Shown: positions 23,087 through 33,384, numbered from the stretch's first letter. The stretch is DNA of 64,000 nt from Paracentrotus lividus (GCA_940671915.1 CALNVZ010003426.1:50751489-50815488), one strand, 5' to 3'. Notes: generated from the letters alone by a model not told the origin. Made by a program: numbers and translations.

Positions 23087-23619
23087 TACACTCCAAAAAC
23101 TGAAGTGCTAATTTATGGAGGCTCGTATAGTGACTGCACTTGAAGAGCTAAATCAGCACCTGAAGTGCTGTTTTAGCACCTACCTAAGTGCTAGTTTATC
23201 AACAAAAAAATGTTCAATGTCGGTATGGGATTCGAACCGGGTTCACCTAGATATGGAAGAGTACCGCTGACGTTACCAATAGACCAACGGAGATCTCCCT
23301 ATTACTTGCTTGAATTATGAAAGCATAGTAGATAATTATGGCAACTCTGAAGAAAGTTCATCATGAAACAATATGATATGTTAGCAATCGTGAGATGTGA
23401 ATTGGTCTGACGTGCTCGTAAGCGTTTCTCATCCAGGGGACCCAGGTTCGAATCCTAACGAAGTCACCTTATTTTTGCCCATTTTTGCTGAAAGTTCAGC
23501 TCACGTGAACGTGCTAAAACAGCACTTTGAGTGCAGTCAGACTCACTATACAAGCTCTTAAAAAGTGCTGATTTCAGCCCCTGAAGTGCTAAAAAGAGCA
23601 CTTCAGTTTTTAGAGTGTA
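23087..23619. mobile_element. TA-flanked tRNA-like TIR element (copy C)
   Basis: The third copy (23089-23617, 529 bp). It is somewhat longer because of extra 'gtgctgttttagcacctac' subterminal sequence. It occupies the same unit position as copies A and B and has both B-box-like motifs. Confidence 0.75.
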
Positions 23620-24164
23620 TGTGTCGTATCCAGTTGATGTTAAGCACCGTTCTGAACATTTTTTTCATTAACCCTATCCTGCCCTGGTTAATTTAGTCTC
23701 CTCCTGGAATTTTTTCGAGATATATTTTCGACGCAATAAGCTATGGCCCCGGTATTTCATGAGTTTATTCTTTGAGGTCTAGCGCGATTTGCGTTAGTTA
23801 CAAATAATTATGTACCCGTGCGTCAGATTTAAAATTGCTGAAAACGTTATTTTATTTCAAGATATACTTTAGTGATCATAGAAAGGTATGAAAATTATGT
23901 AAACTTGTTGAATTGACCATAGTTGTGTATGAATGAATGGACACAATTTCTTAAGTTGATGAAGGCTATTTATTGCCTTGTCTTAAATTATTGTAAATAC
24001 AAGTCGTGTGATTTGGTTGATGTTACCCATACCATTGGGGTTTAATAAATCTGCATGTCACTATGTAGGTTCAAGCTCAACATAACATTAAAGTAGAACC
24101 CGACAGTAAATATTTCAAGGTAATTACCATTTTTCCATCAATATGTTCTTTGTTCATATTTTAG

Positions 24165-24416
24165 TTGACTCATCTCCTCCTATAGTGACTTGTCCAACTC
24201 AGTTCACACAGACTGTTGAGCTTGGAATGAATTCTACACAAGTAAATTTTACTGAACCTACTGCTACCGACCTCAGTGGTACTGTCATCGTTGACAGTCA
24301 AAGCCATACACCAGGAGATTCCTTCCCAGTTGGTCAAACTTCAGTCACCTATGTTTTTAGAGATGCTTCAAACAATGTTGCTGACCCCTGTACATTTATA
24401 GTCAATGTTTTAGCAG
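24165..24416 (+). CDS. HYR domain exon 6 (intact)
   Basis: A complete HYR domain, 252 bases, phase 1-1, acceptor 'atattttag' and donor GTTAGT. It differs from exon 5 by EPTATD in place of EPIATD. The following intron contains the nested DIRS element. Confidence 0.85.
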
Positions 24417-25084
24417 GTTAGTGTCAGTTTCATAAATGTACGTATGTAACAAACTCCATCGAATATACAAAATATCTTTCTCACATAGATGTCATACACA
24501 GTCGGGTATGCTTAACTGTCCTTCTTAATCAACAGAGTCTAACCCTCAGAAGAAAAAACCGCAACAGCATTTAACTAAAGAAAACTTGCCTGGGGTCCAT
24601 AATTCGTCGCTGTTTTCACGAACCGTCATAAACCGAATTTTTGGTCAAATTTTCGAAATTGAGTTTTTTCGATATTCTTAAAGCCTGTATTCAACTCTAT
24701 CGAATGACCAAATTTCAGGTCGACATCTTAATTATTTTAGAAATAAGAGAAGATTCAAATTTCGTTCAAAACGTCACATCACTTCCAGTGATTTTACGAA
24801 GCGTCCTAAACCATTATTTCTACAATATAGCAGTCTCCAGAATGGCGCGCAACCCGACCTACATATGGTTGAGCGGTGCGTGTAGGCATTGAATGATTTT
24901 ACGAACCGTTCTATCTCGTGGTTTAGGACGCTAAAAAACATGCGCGTGATACGCATGATTTTACAAAGTGACCTTAACCCCCTGTTTGTAATAAAAATAA
25001 TCAGTTTCTAAAAAAACTGCCTTTCATTTTATTCTAAATATTTAAAATTCAAACCCCGATTGCAAATAATTTCTTTCATATTGT

Positions 25085-25170
25085 AAAATAGTGAGATTAA
25101 ACGAGAACTTACCTGTTACGTCACATGAGAGAGCCCGCCAGTAAGCGCGCGAGATCTTGACTTCAATCTT
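25085..25170. repeat. DIRS inverted terminal repeat, 3' side
   Basis: 'gtcacatgagagagcccgcc' and 'agtaagcgcgcgagatcttg' are complementary to the right end at 29029-29080. The outermost 'tagtgagattaaacgag' is unique to this end and reappears inverted in the internal complementary region. Confidence 0.8.
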
Positions 25171-25315
25171 AGAAGCAGAATTCAGATCGTGACAGCTTAA
25201 CAATTGTAAAAAGAAGATAACTGAGAACTTAACCTGTTTGATAACCACTCAGGGTGGGAGGGTGGGGACGTAATATCTCCCCTTACATTACTTATAAAAT
25301 AATGATTAAACTTCA

Positions 25316-25386
25316 AACAGGTAAGTTCTCGTTTAATCTTACTATTTTATGACGTAATGACGTTTAGATATTACGTCACATGAGAG
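25316..25386. repeat. DIRS internal complementary region
   Basis: The first half, 'acaggtaagttctcgtttaa', is the complement of the left end. The second half, 'tgacgtaatgacgtttagat' with 'attacgtcacatgagag', is the complement of the right end. The junction of the two halves lies at 'ctattttatgac', i.e. where the two element ends would be ligated in a circle. Confidence 0.8.
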
Positions 25387-25476
25387 GTTTGAAGCAAGCT
25401 GAAGCGATCTGAACAAAAAACGTAGTCAACAGAATCATTTACATGAAAATTTACCTGAAATAATCATGTTTCATCT

Positions 25477-26468
25477 TCAGTGTCCAATCACTGCTGATGC
25501 AAAATCTTCTTTAAGTAGTACACTTGTCTTTGAGCTTTCCTTTGGCTTGTTATAGTACTTTTGGAAAGTCTTTTCACTCGACCATCCTGCTTGGTCAAGA
25601 ATCAGTTTGACAGGCAAATTCGCACTGTTAGCAGCTGAAGAAGCTGCAGCCCTTGTGGAGTGGGCCTTGTACAAGTCCGTATTGATTCCAGCTGCAGACA
25701 TAGTTTGTTTAATCCACCTGGAGATGGTAGCTGCAGTGACACGTTTGTGTGGTTTCTGGTAGCTGATGAAAAGGGCACGCTCCTGCCCCCGAATTTTTTC
25801 AGTCCTCAAGATGTACTCCTTAAGGTAGTGAACAATGCAAAGTCTCCTGTCAGGAGCATAAGCTTTAAGTTTCAACACATAGTCAGCTTTCTTCGGTCGA
25901 TCTTGTTTAAGTAATTCCATAAACTGAAAAGTGATTACACTGTCTTTCATGACCATGTTGTCCAGGTTAAGAAGATGTAAGGACTGTACACGCTGGGCTG
26001 ACAGTAAAGCGATCAGCATACATAGCTTCAGAGTCAATGTTCTCAGATTAAGTGATCTCCTTGGAGAAAGATTCCGAAGGTAGTTTAACACAATAGAAAC
26101 ATCCCAGATTTCCTTATATCTGGATTGCGGTTGTCTCTTGTTGAAACACCTCTCATAAATCTACTGACAACTGGATGATTTCCAACATCATATTTATCAT
26201 CGTTTAAAATCAAGAAAGATGAAAGAGCACTTCTGGCTTGGTTAATTACACTGTAACCTGATGATCCATCAAAGAAAAGTTCGCTTAAGATGTATTTAAC
26301 TCCAGTCTGAACACAACTTAGGTTATTCTTGTCACAGAAAGTTTTCCATTTACGAATATAAAATCCATACTGCTTCTTTGTAGAGGGCCTCCATGAGGCC
26401 GAGATAAGAGTCATTGTTCTGTCGCTTAGTCCTTTCCTTTTCCATGTATCGGACATAGCCTGCAACAT
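25477..26468 (-). pseudogene. DIRS tyrosine recombinase, frameshifted
   Basis: The enzyme would integrate the circular DNA copy. Two frames cover it: 26085-26468 holds the N-terminal SAM-like part (RPSTKKQYGFYIRKWKTFC) and 25477-26091 the catalytic part. Catalytic positions are visible: Arg in LLSAQRVQSL, the H-x-x-R box in AHSTRAAAS, Trp in QAGWSSEKTF and the Tyr nucleophile in QKYYNKP. The two frames meet near 26090-26110 by a frameshift, so no intact protein is made from this copy. Confidence 0.85.
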
Positions 26469-28200
26469 AAAAGATCAAGGCAATGATTAGGTGGATGAGG
26501 CTCATGTGAAACTGGGTTAACCAAAAGTGAGCACGATTTAGGAATGAACATAGGTTCTCCAATAGTCATGTTCATCAGAACCGGGAACCATGGTTGAGAG
26601 GGCCAATTGGGGACGACCATCAGTCCCATAGCTTTGTCCTTTCGTATTTTCTGTAAACATTTTGAAATGAGACAAAATGGGGGAAAAGCATAGAAAAAGA
26701 ATCTGCCCAATTCACAGAAAAAGCATCTGTGGCCTCAGCTCCCGGGTCTGCTGACCATGACATATACCTATCAAGTTGTTTGTTAAGTCTTGAAGCAAAT
26801 AGGTCAATATCTGGTAATCCAAACCTATTGACAATACTGGCGAACACTTTTGTGTCTAACATCCACTCTGTTCTGTCATTGAATTTTCGTGAAAGCGTAT
26901 CTGCTTCCACGTATAGTTTCCCCGGTAAATGTGAAGCGGAAATCCAAATATTGTGCTTAATGCACCATTCCCATATTTCTTTAGCTGCTCTATTGCAGTC
27001 ACTAGATTTGGTACCTCCCATATTATTGATATAAGCAACTGCTGTGGTGTTATCTAGGCGAAGTAATATGTGAATATCATGCAAGTGAGCACAGAGGGCT
27101 TTCAGGCCTAACCCCGCTGCAAGTGTCTCAAGGTAGTTAATACCACTTGAATTTGCCATTTGAATTTCATCATTACTCCATCTACCACCGGTAGAGTGAG
27201 TTAGGTCAGTCGCCCCCCACCCCAATCCACTTGCATCAGTTCGCAATTCAAGGGATGGACTGTCCCTTCCAATGGGGGCAAATACTAATTCAATGTTGGA
27301 CAGCCACCATTTGAGTTCCTCTTTAGCTTCATGAGAGAGGATCATTTTCCTATCAAAATGTCCCTTGTTGTACCTCAGTGCCTGAATCTTATCCTTTTCT
27401 AGGGCTCTATAGTGTAGGGGACCATACTGAGCAGCAGGAAAAGTAGATACAAGTTTACCTATCACCATGGCAACACTCCTAATTGAAGGCTCAGAAGAGC
27501 TGAGAAGGTCCGAGCATGTTTGGAAAATATCCTGGACTTTTGAGATGCGGAGTCTAATTACCATGTTCATGGTTTCAAGTTCAAACCCAAGAAATTGCAA
27601 TTCAGTTGTGGGAGTCAAGACTGACTTATCTGGGTGAACCAAAAATCCTAATTTAGTCAGCAGTTTAATAGTGGCACTTGTGGCCTTTTCTGACTTTTCC
27701 AGACTATCTCCCATGATAATAGTATCGTCCAGGTATCCTACAACGACATGCCCTTCTTTTCTCAGCTGTGCGAAAGCAGTACTAAGCCCGTTGGGCAGAA
27801 CTTTGAACTGCCAAACTGAGTTATTCCAAATGAATTTCAAGAATTTCCTGTGCTTTGGATGAATTGGCACTGAATAATAAGCATCCCGGAGGTCGACTGA
27901 GGTGAGCAAACAGCTAGGGGTTATGAGATGAGTAGCAGTGTGAACATTATCCATCTTAAAATGATTGTAGTTAAGAAATTTGTTCAGGTCGGAGAGATCT
28001 AGAATGATACGTAACCCACCATTCTTTTTTGGTCTGGAGAAGATGTTAGAGATAAATTCTCCCTCTTCATGGAAGGTGGGTTCAATGACCCCTTTAGCAT
28101 GTAAGACCTGAATTTCATCGTTTATTTTGTTAAAATCCTCACTGCCACGCCTATACCTGGCGGGTGGTTCTTTTTGTGATGGAATTGAAGCAATTCTATC
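26426..28200 (-). pseudogene. DIRS reverse transcriptase-RNase H, frameshifted and deleted
   Basis: The main open frame is 26620-27954. RT signatures are PKKNGGLRIILDLSDLN (at about 28040, just upstream of the first Met), SVDLRDAYYSVPIHPKHRKF, and the YLDD active site in VVVGYLDDTIIMGDS. RNase H follows, starting LRTDASGLGWGA, with EADTLSRK near its end. Residues between LPNGLSTA and FAQLRKEGH, where the family has about a dozen more, are missing, which removes part of RT motif B. Frameshifts near 28150 and 26700 separate the frame from its N- and C-terminal continuations. Confidence 0.85.
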
Positions 28201-28379
28201 TCATAACCCTGAACTGAATTCAAAATAAAAGGGTCTGATGTTGATTTACACCATTCATGGTAATGTTCTCTCAGTCGGCCTCCGACTGCTTCAATATTTT
28301 CACAATTAGATTTAGACACCAAAGGGGTAACAAAATCTAGAGAGGCACTTACCTCTTTGTTTTCTGCTTGAAGTGTTAC

Positions 28380-28851
28380 TTTCTCCTTTGGTTCGACATG
28401 TTGCTCTGGCCTGGTCTGGCTTGCGGAGCATGTGACTTTGTCTGAGGAGTCCAATTTGCAGCTTGTTGCTGATGAGGTTTCCCTCTCCCCTGTCCTTGGG
28501 GGGCATGGCCTAAAAAAGGCCTGTCAGAAGTGCCGCTGTGCGGTTCGAATGGCTGGGTAGCAGTGCTGGGGGCTTTGCCTTTGGCTTTAGAACGAGCCCA
28601 ACCTGCTGCAGTAAACTTGTGTTGGGCAGCAGCCGCATGTCTCTGGTTTTGCTAGATTTAGGTTTGTTCAGATTTGCAGATTGCAAGTTCTTATTAGTAC
28701 TCGCGCTGCTTCCAGCTTTGCTGGTCTCAGCAGCGGGACGATCACCGGCCTTCCCCGCGAGCGGGGAGGCGGAGGAAGAAGGCTTTGCCTTAGAGTTAGA
28801 TTGCATGCCTTTGGCACTTCCACATGAAATTTCGAAGTTTCGTTCAGACAT
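28380..28851 (-). pseudogene. DIRS gag-like ORF, frameshifted
   Basis: The frame starts with MSERNFEISCGSAKG at 28851 and is rich in Ser, Ala and Lys, like DIRS first ORFs. It stops at 28510. A second frame continues with SDRPFLGHAPQGQGRGK and a Gln-rich stretch to about 28380, so one frameshift near 28540 divides the original product. Function is inferred from position and composition only. Confidence 0.6.
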
Positions 28852-29028
28852 TATGCCGAAAAACACGGAGTGAAAAACCTTAAGAGGATGGTAGAAAATG
28901 ATGTACACGATGAATAGTCGTCAAAAGCACTAAAAATGCAAAAAGTCGTCGAAGAAAACGAAGAAAAGAAGCAAAAAAGCTTCCGCTTTAAAATTTATGA
29001 TCTCGTTCAAAATGGCGCTACTAACGAA

Positions 29029-29106
29029 TTTGAAGTCAAGATCTCGCGCGCTTACTGGCGGGCTCTTTCATGTGACGTAATATCTAAACGTCATTACGTC
29101 ATAAAA
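29029..29106. repeat. DIRS inverted terminal repeat, 5' side
   Basis: 'caagatctcgcgcgcttact', 'ggcgggctctttcatgtgac' and the outer 'gtcattacgtcataaaa' mirror the left terminus and the internal complementary region. Confidence 0.8.
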
Positions 29107-30218
29107 TTATAGAATTTATGCTGTACATTGATATAATTAATTGCTCTGGTTTCCTTCAAAGCGCGAAGTTATGAGCGTCAGAATAACAGCCAAACTTTGA
29201 ACGCGAATATCTCACAAGCTGGTTTTGGGAACTTGGCGAGGTGTAGGACGGTTCGTAAAATCACTGACGAATTGCTTAGTACCAGGTTCATAGATCGCAT
29301 AGCTTATTGTTCCATTCTCAACAGGTCAATACCATTCCCTCAATTTCCAGAATGTCTAGGTACTGGTCCTGGTGACATTGTCAAGCCGCCCCAAGAACCC
29401 GATCTAGCTGCCAAACTGGTATTTTGTATTATTTTTAGTCCAGTTGATGATTCCGTATTCCTTGGGGTAATTCCTCTCTCGCTTTCCCTATTCCTTGTGT
29501 ATGGCCCCAAATGTTGCATTGTTTAGTCTTGGGTGTCGAAAGCAAGGACCAGCAAATTACGTTCGTCTTGTTGCTACCATGCGTAGGTTCCCAAGGGATG
29601 AGACTGCTGGCGGCCAACTATGGGTGTGTAAAGCAATGACTAAAAAGCTACATTCATCACGTTGCTATCTGGACACCTACTTTACGTAGTTTCCACAAAG
29701 TGTTTTGTTTGGTATGTGTCGTATCCAGTCGATGTTTTTTTGTTTATTAACCCTATCCTGCCTTGGTTAATTTAGCTCCCTCCTCGACGTTTTTCGCGAT
29801 ATATTTTTGACGCAATAAGCTATGGCCCTGCTATTTCATGAGTTTATTCTTTGAAGTCTCGCTCATCGTTTAAGACAAAATTTGCGTTAGTTAAAAACTT
29901 ACGCATAGTTTTGTATCCGTGCGCCAGATTTAAAATTGCTCAAAAACGTGATTTTATTACAAGATACTCCAGTGATCACAGAAAGGTATCAAAATTATGT
30001 CAGCTGGTCACAATTGCTCAAGTCGATGGAGGCTATTTATTTTATAAATACAAGTCATGTGATTTGGTTGATGTTACCCATATCATTGGGGTTTAATTAA
30101 TCTGCTTGTGACAATGTAAGTTCAAGCCCAACATTGCTACATTAAAGTAGAACCCTACAGTAAATATTTCAAGGTAATTACCATTTTTCCATCAATATGT
30201 TCTTTGTTCATATTTTAG

Positions 30219-30470
30219 TTGACTCATCTCCTCCTATAGTGACTTGTCCAACTCAGTTCACACAGACTGTTGACCTTGGAATGAATTCTACCCAAGTAAA
30301 TTTTACTGAACCTATTGCTACCGACCTCAGTGGTACTGTCATCGTTGATAGCCAAAGCCATACACCAGGAGATACCTTCCTACTTGGTCAAACTTCAGTC
30401 ACCTATGTTTTTAGAGATGCTTCAAACAATTTTGCTGCTCCCTGTATATTCATAGTCAATGTTGTACCAG
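30219..30470 (+). CDS. HYR domain exon 7 (intact, last)
   Basis: A complete HYR domain, 252 bases, phase 1-1, acceptor 'atattttag' and donor GTTAGT. It ends VNVVP(G) in place of VNVLA(G) and has IFIVN after the second cysteine, so it is the most diverged intact copy at its C-terminus. It is the last HYR exon seen. The unit structure ends here and different sequence follows. Confidence 0.85.
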
Positions 30471-30604
30471 GTTAGTATCACCATCATCAATGTAGATTTG
30501 TATCAAACATCAAACACCATTGAATATACAGAATATCTTTATCACGTTGATGTCATACACAGACTGTGAGATACACCGGGCTCGAAGACTATTAATAAAA
30601 TGTT

Positions 30605-30607
30605 TTC

Positions 30608-30652
<45 letters not shown>
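30605..30652 (+). repeat. Poly-T tract
   Basis: A run of more than 40 T in the intron after the last HYR exon. Confidence 0.95.
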
Positions 30653-30653
<1 letters not shown>

Positions 30654-30753
30654 TATCCCATTTTTAAAGTATCTGGGATAGCCTGCGACTGGGAATGGAA
30701 ATCACGACCTCCAGTAATGAAGACGGGTGCTCTCATTATTTTAGCAGAATCTA

Positions 30754-31020
30754 TGGCCCGAATTCACAAAGTTGGATTCTGCAAAATCTATGGTTTCAAC
30801 CCTGGGTTTTTAACCTAGGGTTGGACCTAGGATTTTCAATTTGGTATTCACAAAGGTGGACTCAACTGAATCCACAGATCCACAGCGTCAAAATACGTCA
30901 TAATTTGGGTCAACTGTTGGTGAATCATAAACTGGTGAATCCGTGGAGCCGTCGATTAAAAAACCCACGGATCCACGGATCCATGGGTTTTGCAGAATCC
31001 TCCTTTGTGAATTCGGGCCA
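30754..31020. mobile_element. MITE, TGGCCCGAATTCACAAA family (copy A)
   Basis: The ends TGGCCCGAATTCACAAAG and CTTTGTGAATTCGGGCCA (with small differences) are inverted. The interior ('ggttggacctaggattttc', 'gatccacag') is itself complementary across the middle. It is about 90% identical by eye to 42197-42461. It lies in the intron between the last HYR exon and the Thr-rich exon. Confidence 0.8.
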
Positions 31021-31063
31021 ATATGTTCGACACTAATCTTTATTTCTTGTTTATTAATTGCAG

Positions 31064-31123
31064 GCCCTGCCCCTCCGGAAACCACCACTATCATCTCTAC
31101 CGTCCAGACCTTAGCGACATTAG
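31064..31123 (+). CDS. Thr-rich linker exon of HYR gene
   Basis: A 60-base segment between acceptor 'ttaattgcag' and donor GTAAGA, phase 1 on both sides, encoding PAPPETTTIISTVQTLATL between split Gly codons. The phase matches the preceding HYR exon and the following candidate exon. The Thr/Pro-rich composition suggests an O-glycosylated stalk. No paralogous copy is in the array. Support is splice sites and phase only. Confidence 0.55.
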
Positions 31124-31391
31124 GTAAGAACAATAGCATGAAACCTGTAATGAAAACAAGATTTTATTTATTTATTTTCTTTCTTTCTTTTTTTTTTTGT
31201 ACCACCGCCAAATTCTGCTGCCTTGCTCTCTCGCACCTCTATAGCTTCAAATTTTCAAATCGTGCTATGGTTTTCAAAACAGGATATACGTATAATGTTA
31301 TATAAACAACATTCATGCATATCGAAAACTGTATTATATGTTTTCTTCACTTTTCTTATGAGTTATCAAGGTCACAATTTTTTAAATTACA

Positions 31392-31676
31392 GGTGTATCT
31401 ACTGTTGTAACCTTCATGAAGATGACCAGTACTGTTGCTGTAACCATAATCAATTCATATGTATACATTTTTTTTATGAGGTTTACTTTAGATCTACTTG
31501 GATATTTAGCAGATTTGGTATATATATATCTCTCTCTCCTCTATTATATCTCTCTTTCTTACCTCTCCCCCCCCCCCCCCCCACTCAGTAGCGTAGCGGA
31601 CTTGCTGACGTATGCAACATGCCCAAACAGGGCATCTCCAACCCTGTGGGCTCTATCTTCACGGGTCCAGAAGTAA
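31392..31676 (+). other. Possible alternative or decayed exon region
   Basis: After an acceptor-like 'ttaaattacag' at 31391 a frame stays open to 31676. It includes TSTVAVTIINSYVYIFF, which is hydrophobic enough for a membrane segment. No good phase-1 donor follows, and a C-run and TC repeats (31530-31584) interrupt it. It might hold a membrane-spanning exon or be intron only. Confidence 0.2.
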
Positions 31677-32086
31677 GCGATGTACGCAGACTACCTCCTG
31701 ATGAATGTGCTGTAAACTGGAACACTTAACAGGAAGAAGCAGATTCGTTTCATCTAAAAATGATCATCTGCAGTGGCTATCTTTAACAGTTCGATATCAT
31801 TGTTTAATTGCACCTTAACATAGCATCTTTTGAATCACAGATATCATTTATTAAAGGAGACAGATCTGAGTAGAAGGTATGTTACATTGTATATCAACTA
31901 TATCCCTCGATAACTATTCTTAACATTGAAGTAAGTTTATATTCATTTTCAAACATATTTGACCAGAGGTTTAATGGTAAGTCAATAAATATATGTCGTG
32001 CATCTTTATATGTTTAATAGAGAGGTTTTCAAGATTGTAAAACATTATATAGATGGGATTCAAACCTACAACATGTACAATATGAT

Positions 32087-32353
32087 CTACATCTCACCGG
32101 ACAGCAACTGTTCATGTAGCACCAGAGCCACTTTTGACCCATCTAGGAGACACCACTGAATTAGGAACAGATTCCTCGTGGTGTACCTGATGTGCATCAC
32201 ACTCTGGGTGACACCCTGATCGGTCATCGATACCATCTTACGAAGTAAGTTTTGCGAAAACACATGTTTTCGTACTGTCGCTTCATTAATGCAATGCTGA
32301 CGGAAAAGATTATAAGCCTGCAAACAAGATCGGTGACACATTTTGAGATACAT
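32087..32353 (-). other. Unassigned open frame, - strand
   Basis: An 88-codon frame, MYLKMCHRSC to LHEQLLSGEM, rich in charged and amphipathic residues and not low in complexity. An acceptor-like 'cttgtttgcag' precedes AYNLFRQHC. It lies antisense in the last intron of the HYR gene. I do not recognise the family. It could be a stranded exon or retroposed fragment, or chance. Confidence 0.3.
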
Positions 32354-32679
32354 ATTTTTAGATGCACAGAAAAATAATACAGAGCATGGAGGGATCTCAA
32401 TTATGATAGTCGCTCCAAAAGATATAAATTATTTTTTATCATGAATGGAATTTGTTTCTTGATTTTGAAATATTTAGACAATTTATCACCAAAAACCAAA
32501 TTGTTTCATCATGCATTAAGGATTCGATTGTTGCTGGGGAACAAAATTACGTCGTGTTTAGTATCACAAACGGTCACTATGATGCAATATAGGTCTACAA
32601 TGCGTCTCAGGGTGTTTTTTTTTTCGTATGGTTTTATTCTCGTGTTTAAAAGTAAGATTTTATGCTTCATATTTTTCAG

Positions 32680-32840
32680 TAGCGACACTGTTAAGACCAG
32701 AGGAGAAACCTCCAACCCTAGACTTGGAATGGAAAAAAAGGATAGCTACCATACCAGACACGTACCAACAACACTGGATAGGATCTCCTCTGAAGAGACT
32801 CCAAGAATTAAATCAGAAGGATTGTGTAAAATATTGTTAG
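32680..32840 (+). CDS. Candidate terminal exon of HYR gene
   Basis: It is preceded by a pyrimidine-rich acceptor 'catatttttcag', enters in phase 1 as the upstream exons require, and encodes ATLLRPEEKPPTLDLEWKKR and 32 further residues to DCVKYC followed by TAG. The stretch is charged and hydrophilic with no known domain, as expected of a C-terminal tail. AATAAA lies 29 bases after the stop. The assignment depends on matching phase and signals, not on homology. Confidence 0.5.
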
Positions 32841-32868
32841 AATTATTGTCAGCAATCATAGATAGTGA

Positions 32869-32874
32869 AATAAA
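32869..32874 (+). terminator. Poly(A) signal AATAAA
   Basis: AATAAA, 29 bases after the TAG at 32838-32840, in the sense of the HYR gene. It gives a plausible 3' end for the transcript. Confidence 0.5.
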
Positions 32875-33039
32875 AAACGGTTATTAACAATATTAATTTG
32901 TAAACAATGTGTCTGAAATTGAAGTAAAGATATTGATTGAAATTTTTCTTCTCGTTAAATTATACAAGGTATATTCCTGTGCTAGTAACATGAACTGAGG
33001 GTCTCCCATATCTCATCACCAGTGCGTTCCTTGTTCCAG

Positions 33040-33384
33040 TACACTGTAAAAAAAAAGGTAACTCGCAAGAAAATGAGTAAACTAATGCTTTACCCCCAAC
33101 GGAGTAAATTTTGTTTACTCTTAACAGAGTCAAAAGGTAACTCGCAAGAAAATGAGTAAACTAATGGTTAATGGTTTACTCCTTTCGAAGCTAGGATTAG
33201 GAATGATACATAGATGACTAAAAGTTACTCTTTTCTGAGTAACATTTAGCTCAACCGCATGAGTAATATTTTTTAGTCAGTAACATTTAGCTCAACGCAT
33301 GAGTAATATTTTTTACTCAATTTCACGCGAGTTACCTTTTTACTCAATATTGGGTAAGATTTTACTCATTTTTTTTAGAGTGTA
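33040..33384. mobile_element. TA-flanked MITE, CACTGTAAAAAA ends
   Basis: The element (33042-33382, 341 bp) begins CACTGTAAAAAAAAAGGTAA and ends 'ttttttttagagtg', with TA on both sides. The interior repeats 'gagtaa...ttactc' and 'taactcgcaagaaaatgagt', which are complementary across the element. It shares the CACTNTAAA start with the elements at 6654 and 18825. Confidence 0.75.

Larger units (their letters stand above)
25085..29106 (-). mobile_element. DIRS-type tyrosine-recombinase retrotransposon (degraded)
   Basis: Gene order on the - strand is gag-like, reverse transcriptase-RNase H, tyrosine recombinase. The ends are inverted repeats: the left end (about 25089-25168, including 'cccgccagtaagcgcgcgag') and the right end (about 29029-29106, including 'ctcgcgcgcttactggcggg'). 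Beside the recombinase, 25316-25386 holds the internal complementary region, which matches the complements of both outer ends joined together, as DIRS replication through a circle requires. No target duplication is expected or seen. Several frameshifts and an internal deletion in RT mean it is inactive. Confidence 0.85.
24601..29273. mobile_element. TIR element interrupted by a DIRS retrotransposon
   Basis: The outer element runs 24605-29269. Its ends CGTCGCTGTTTTCACGAACC and 'ggttcgtaaaatcactgacg' are imperfect inverted repeats flanked by AATT (24601-24604, 29270-29273), and the sister HYR units have 'ccatacttgcttag' at this point. The left part repeats 'gattttacgaaccgt' variants at about 24790, 24896 and 24957. 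No transposase was found in the residual roughly 650 bases. The DIRS element at 25085-29106 splits it. Confidence 0.65.
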
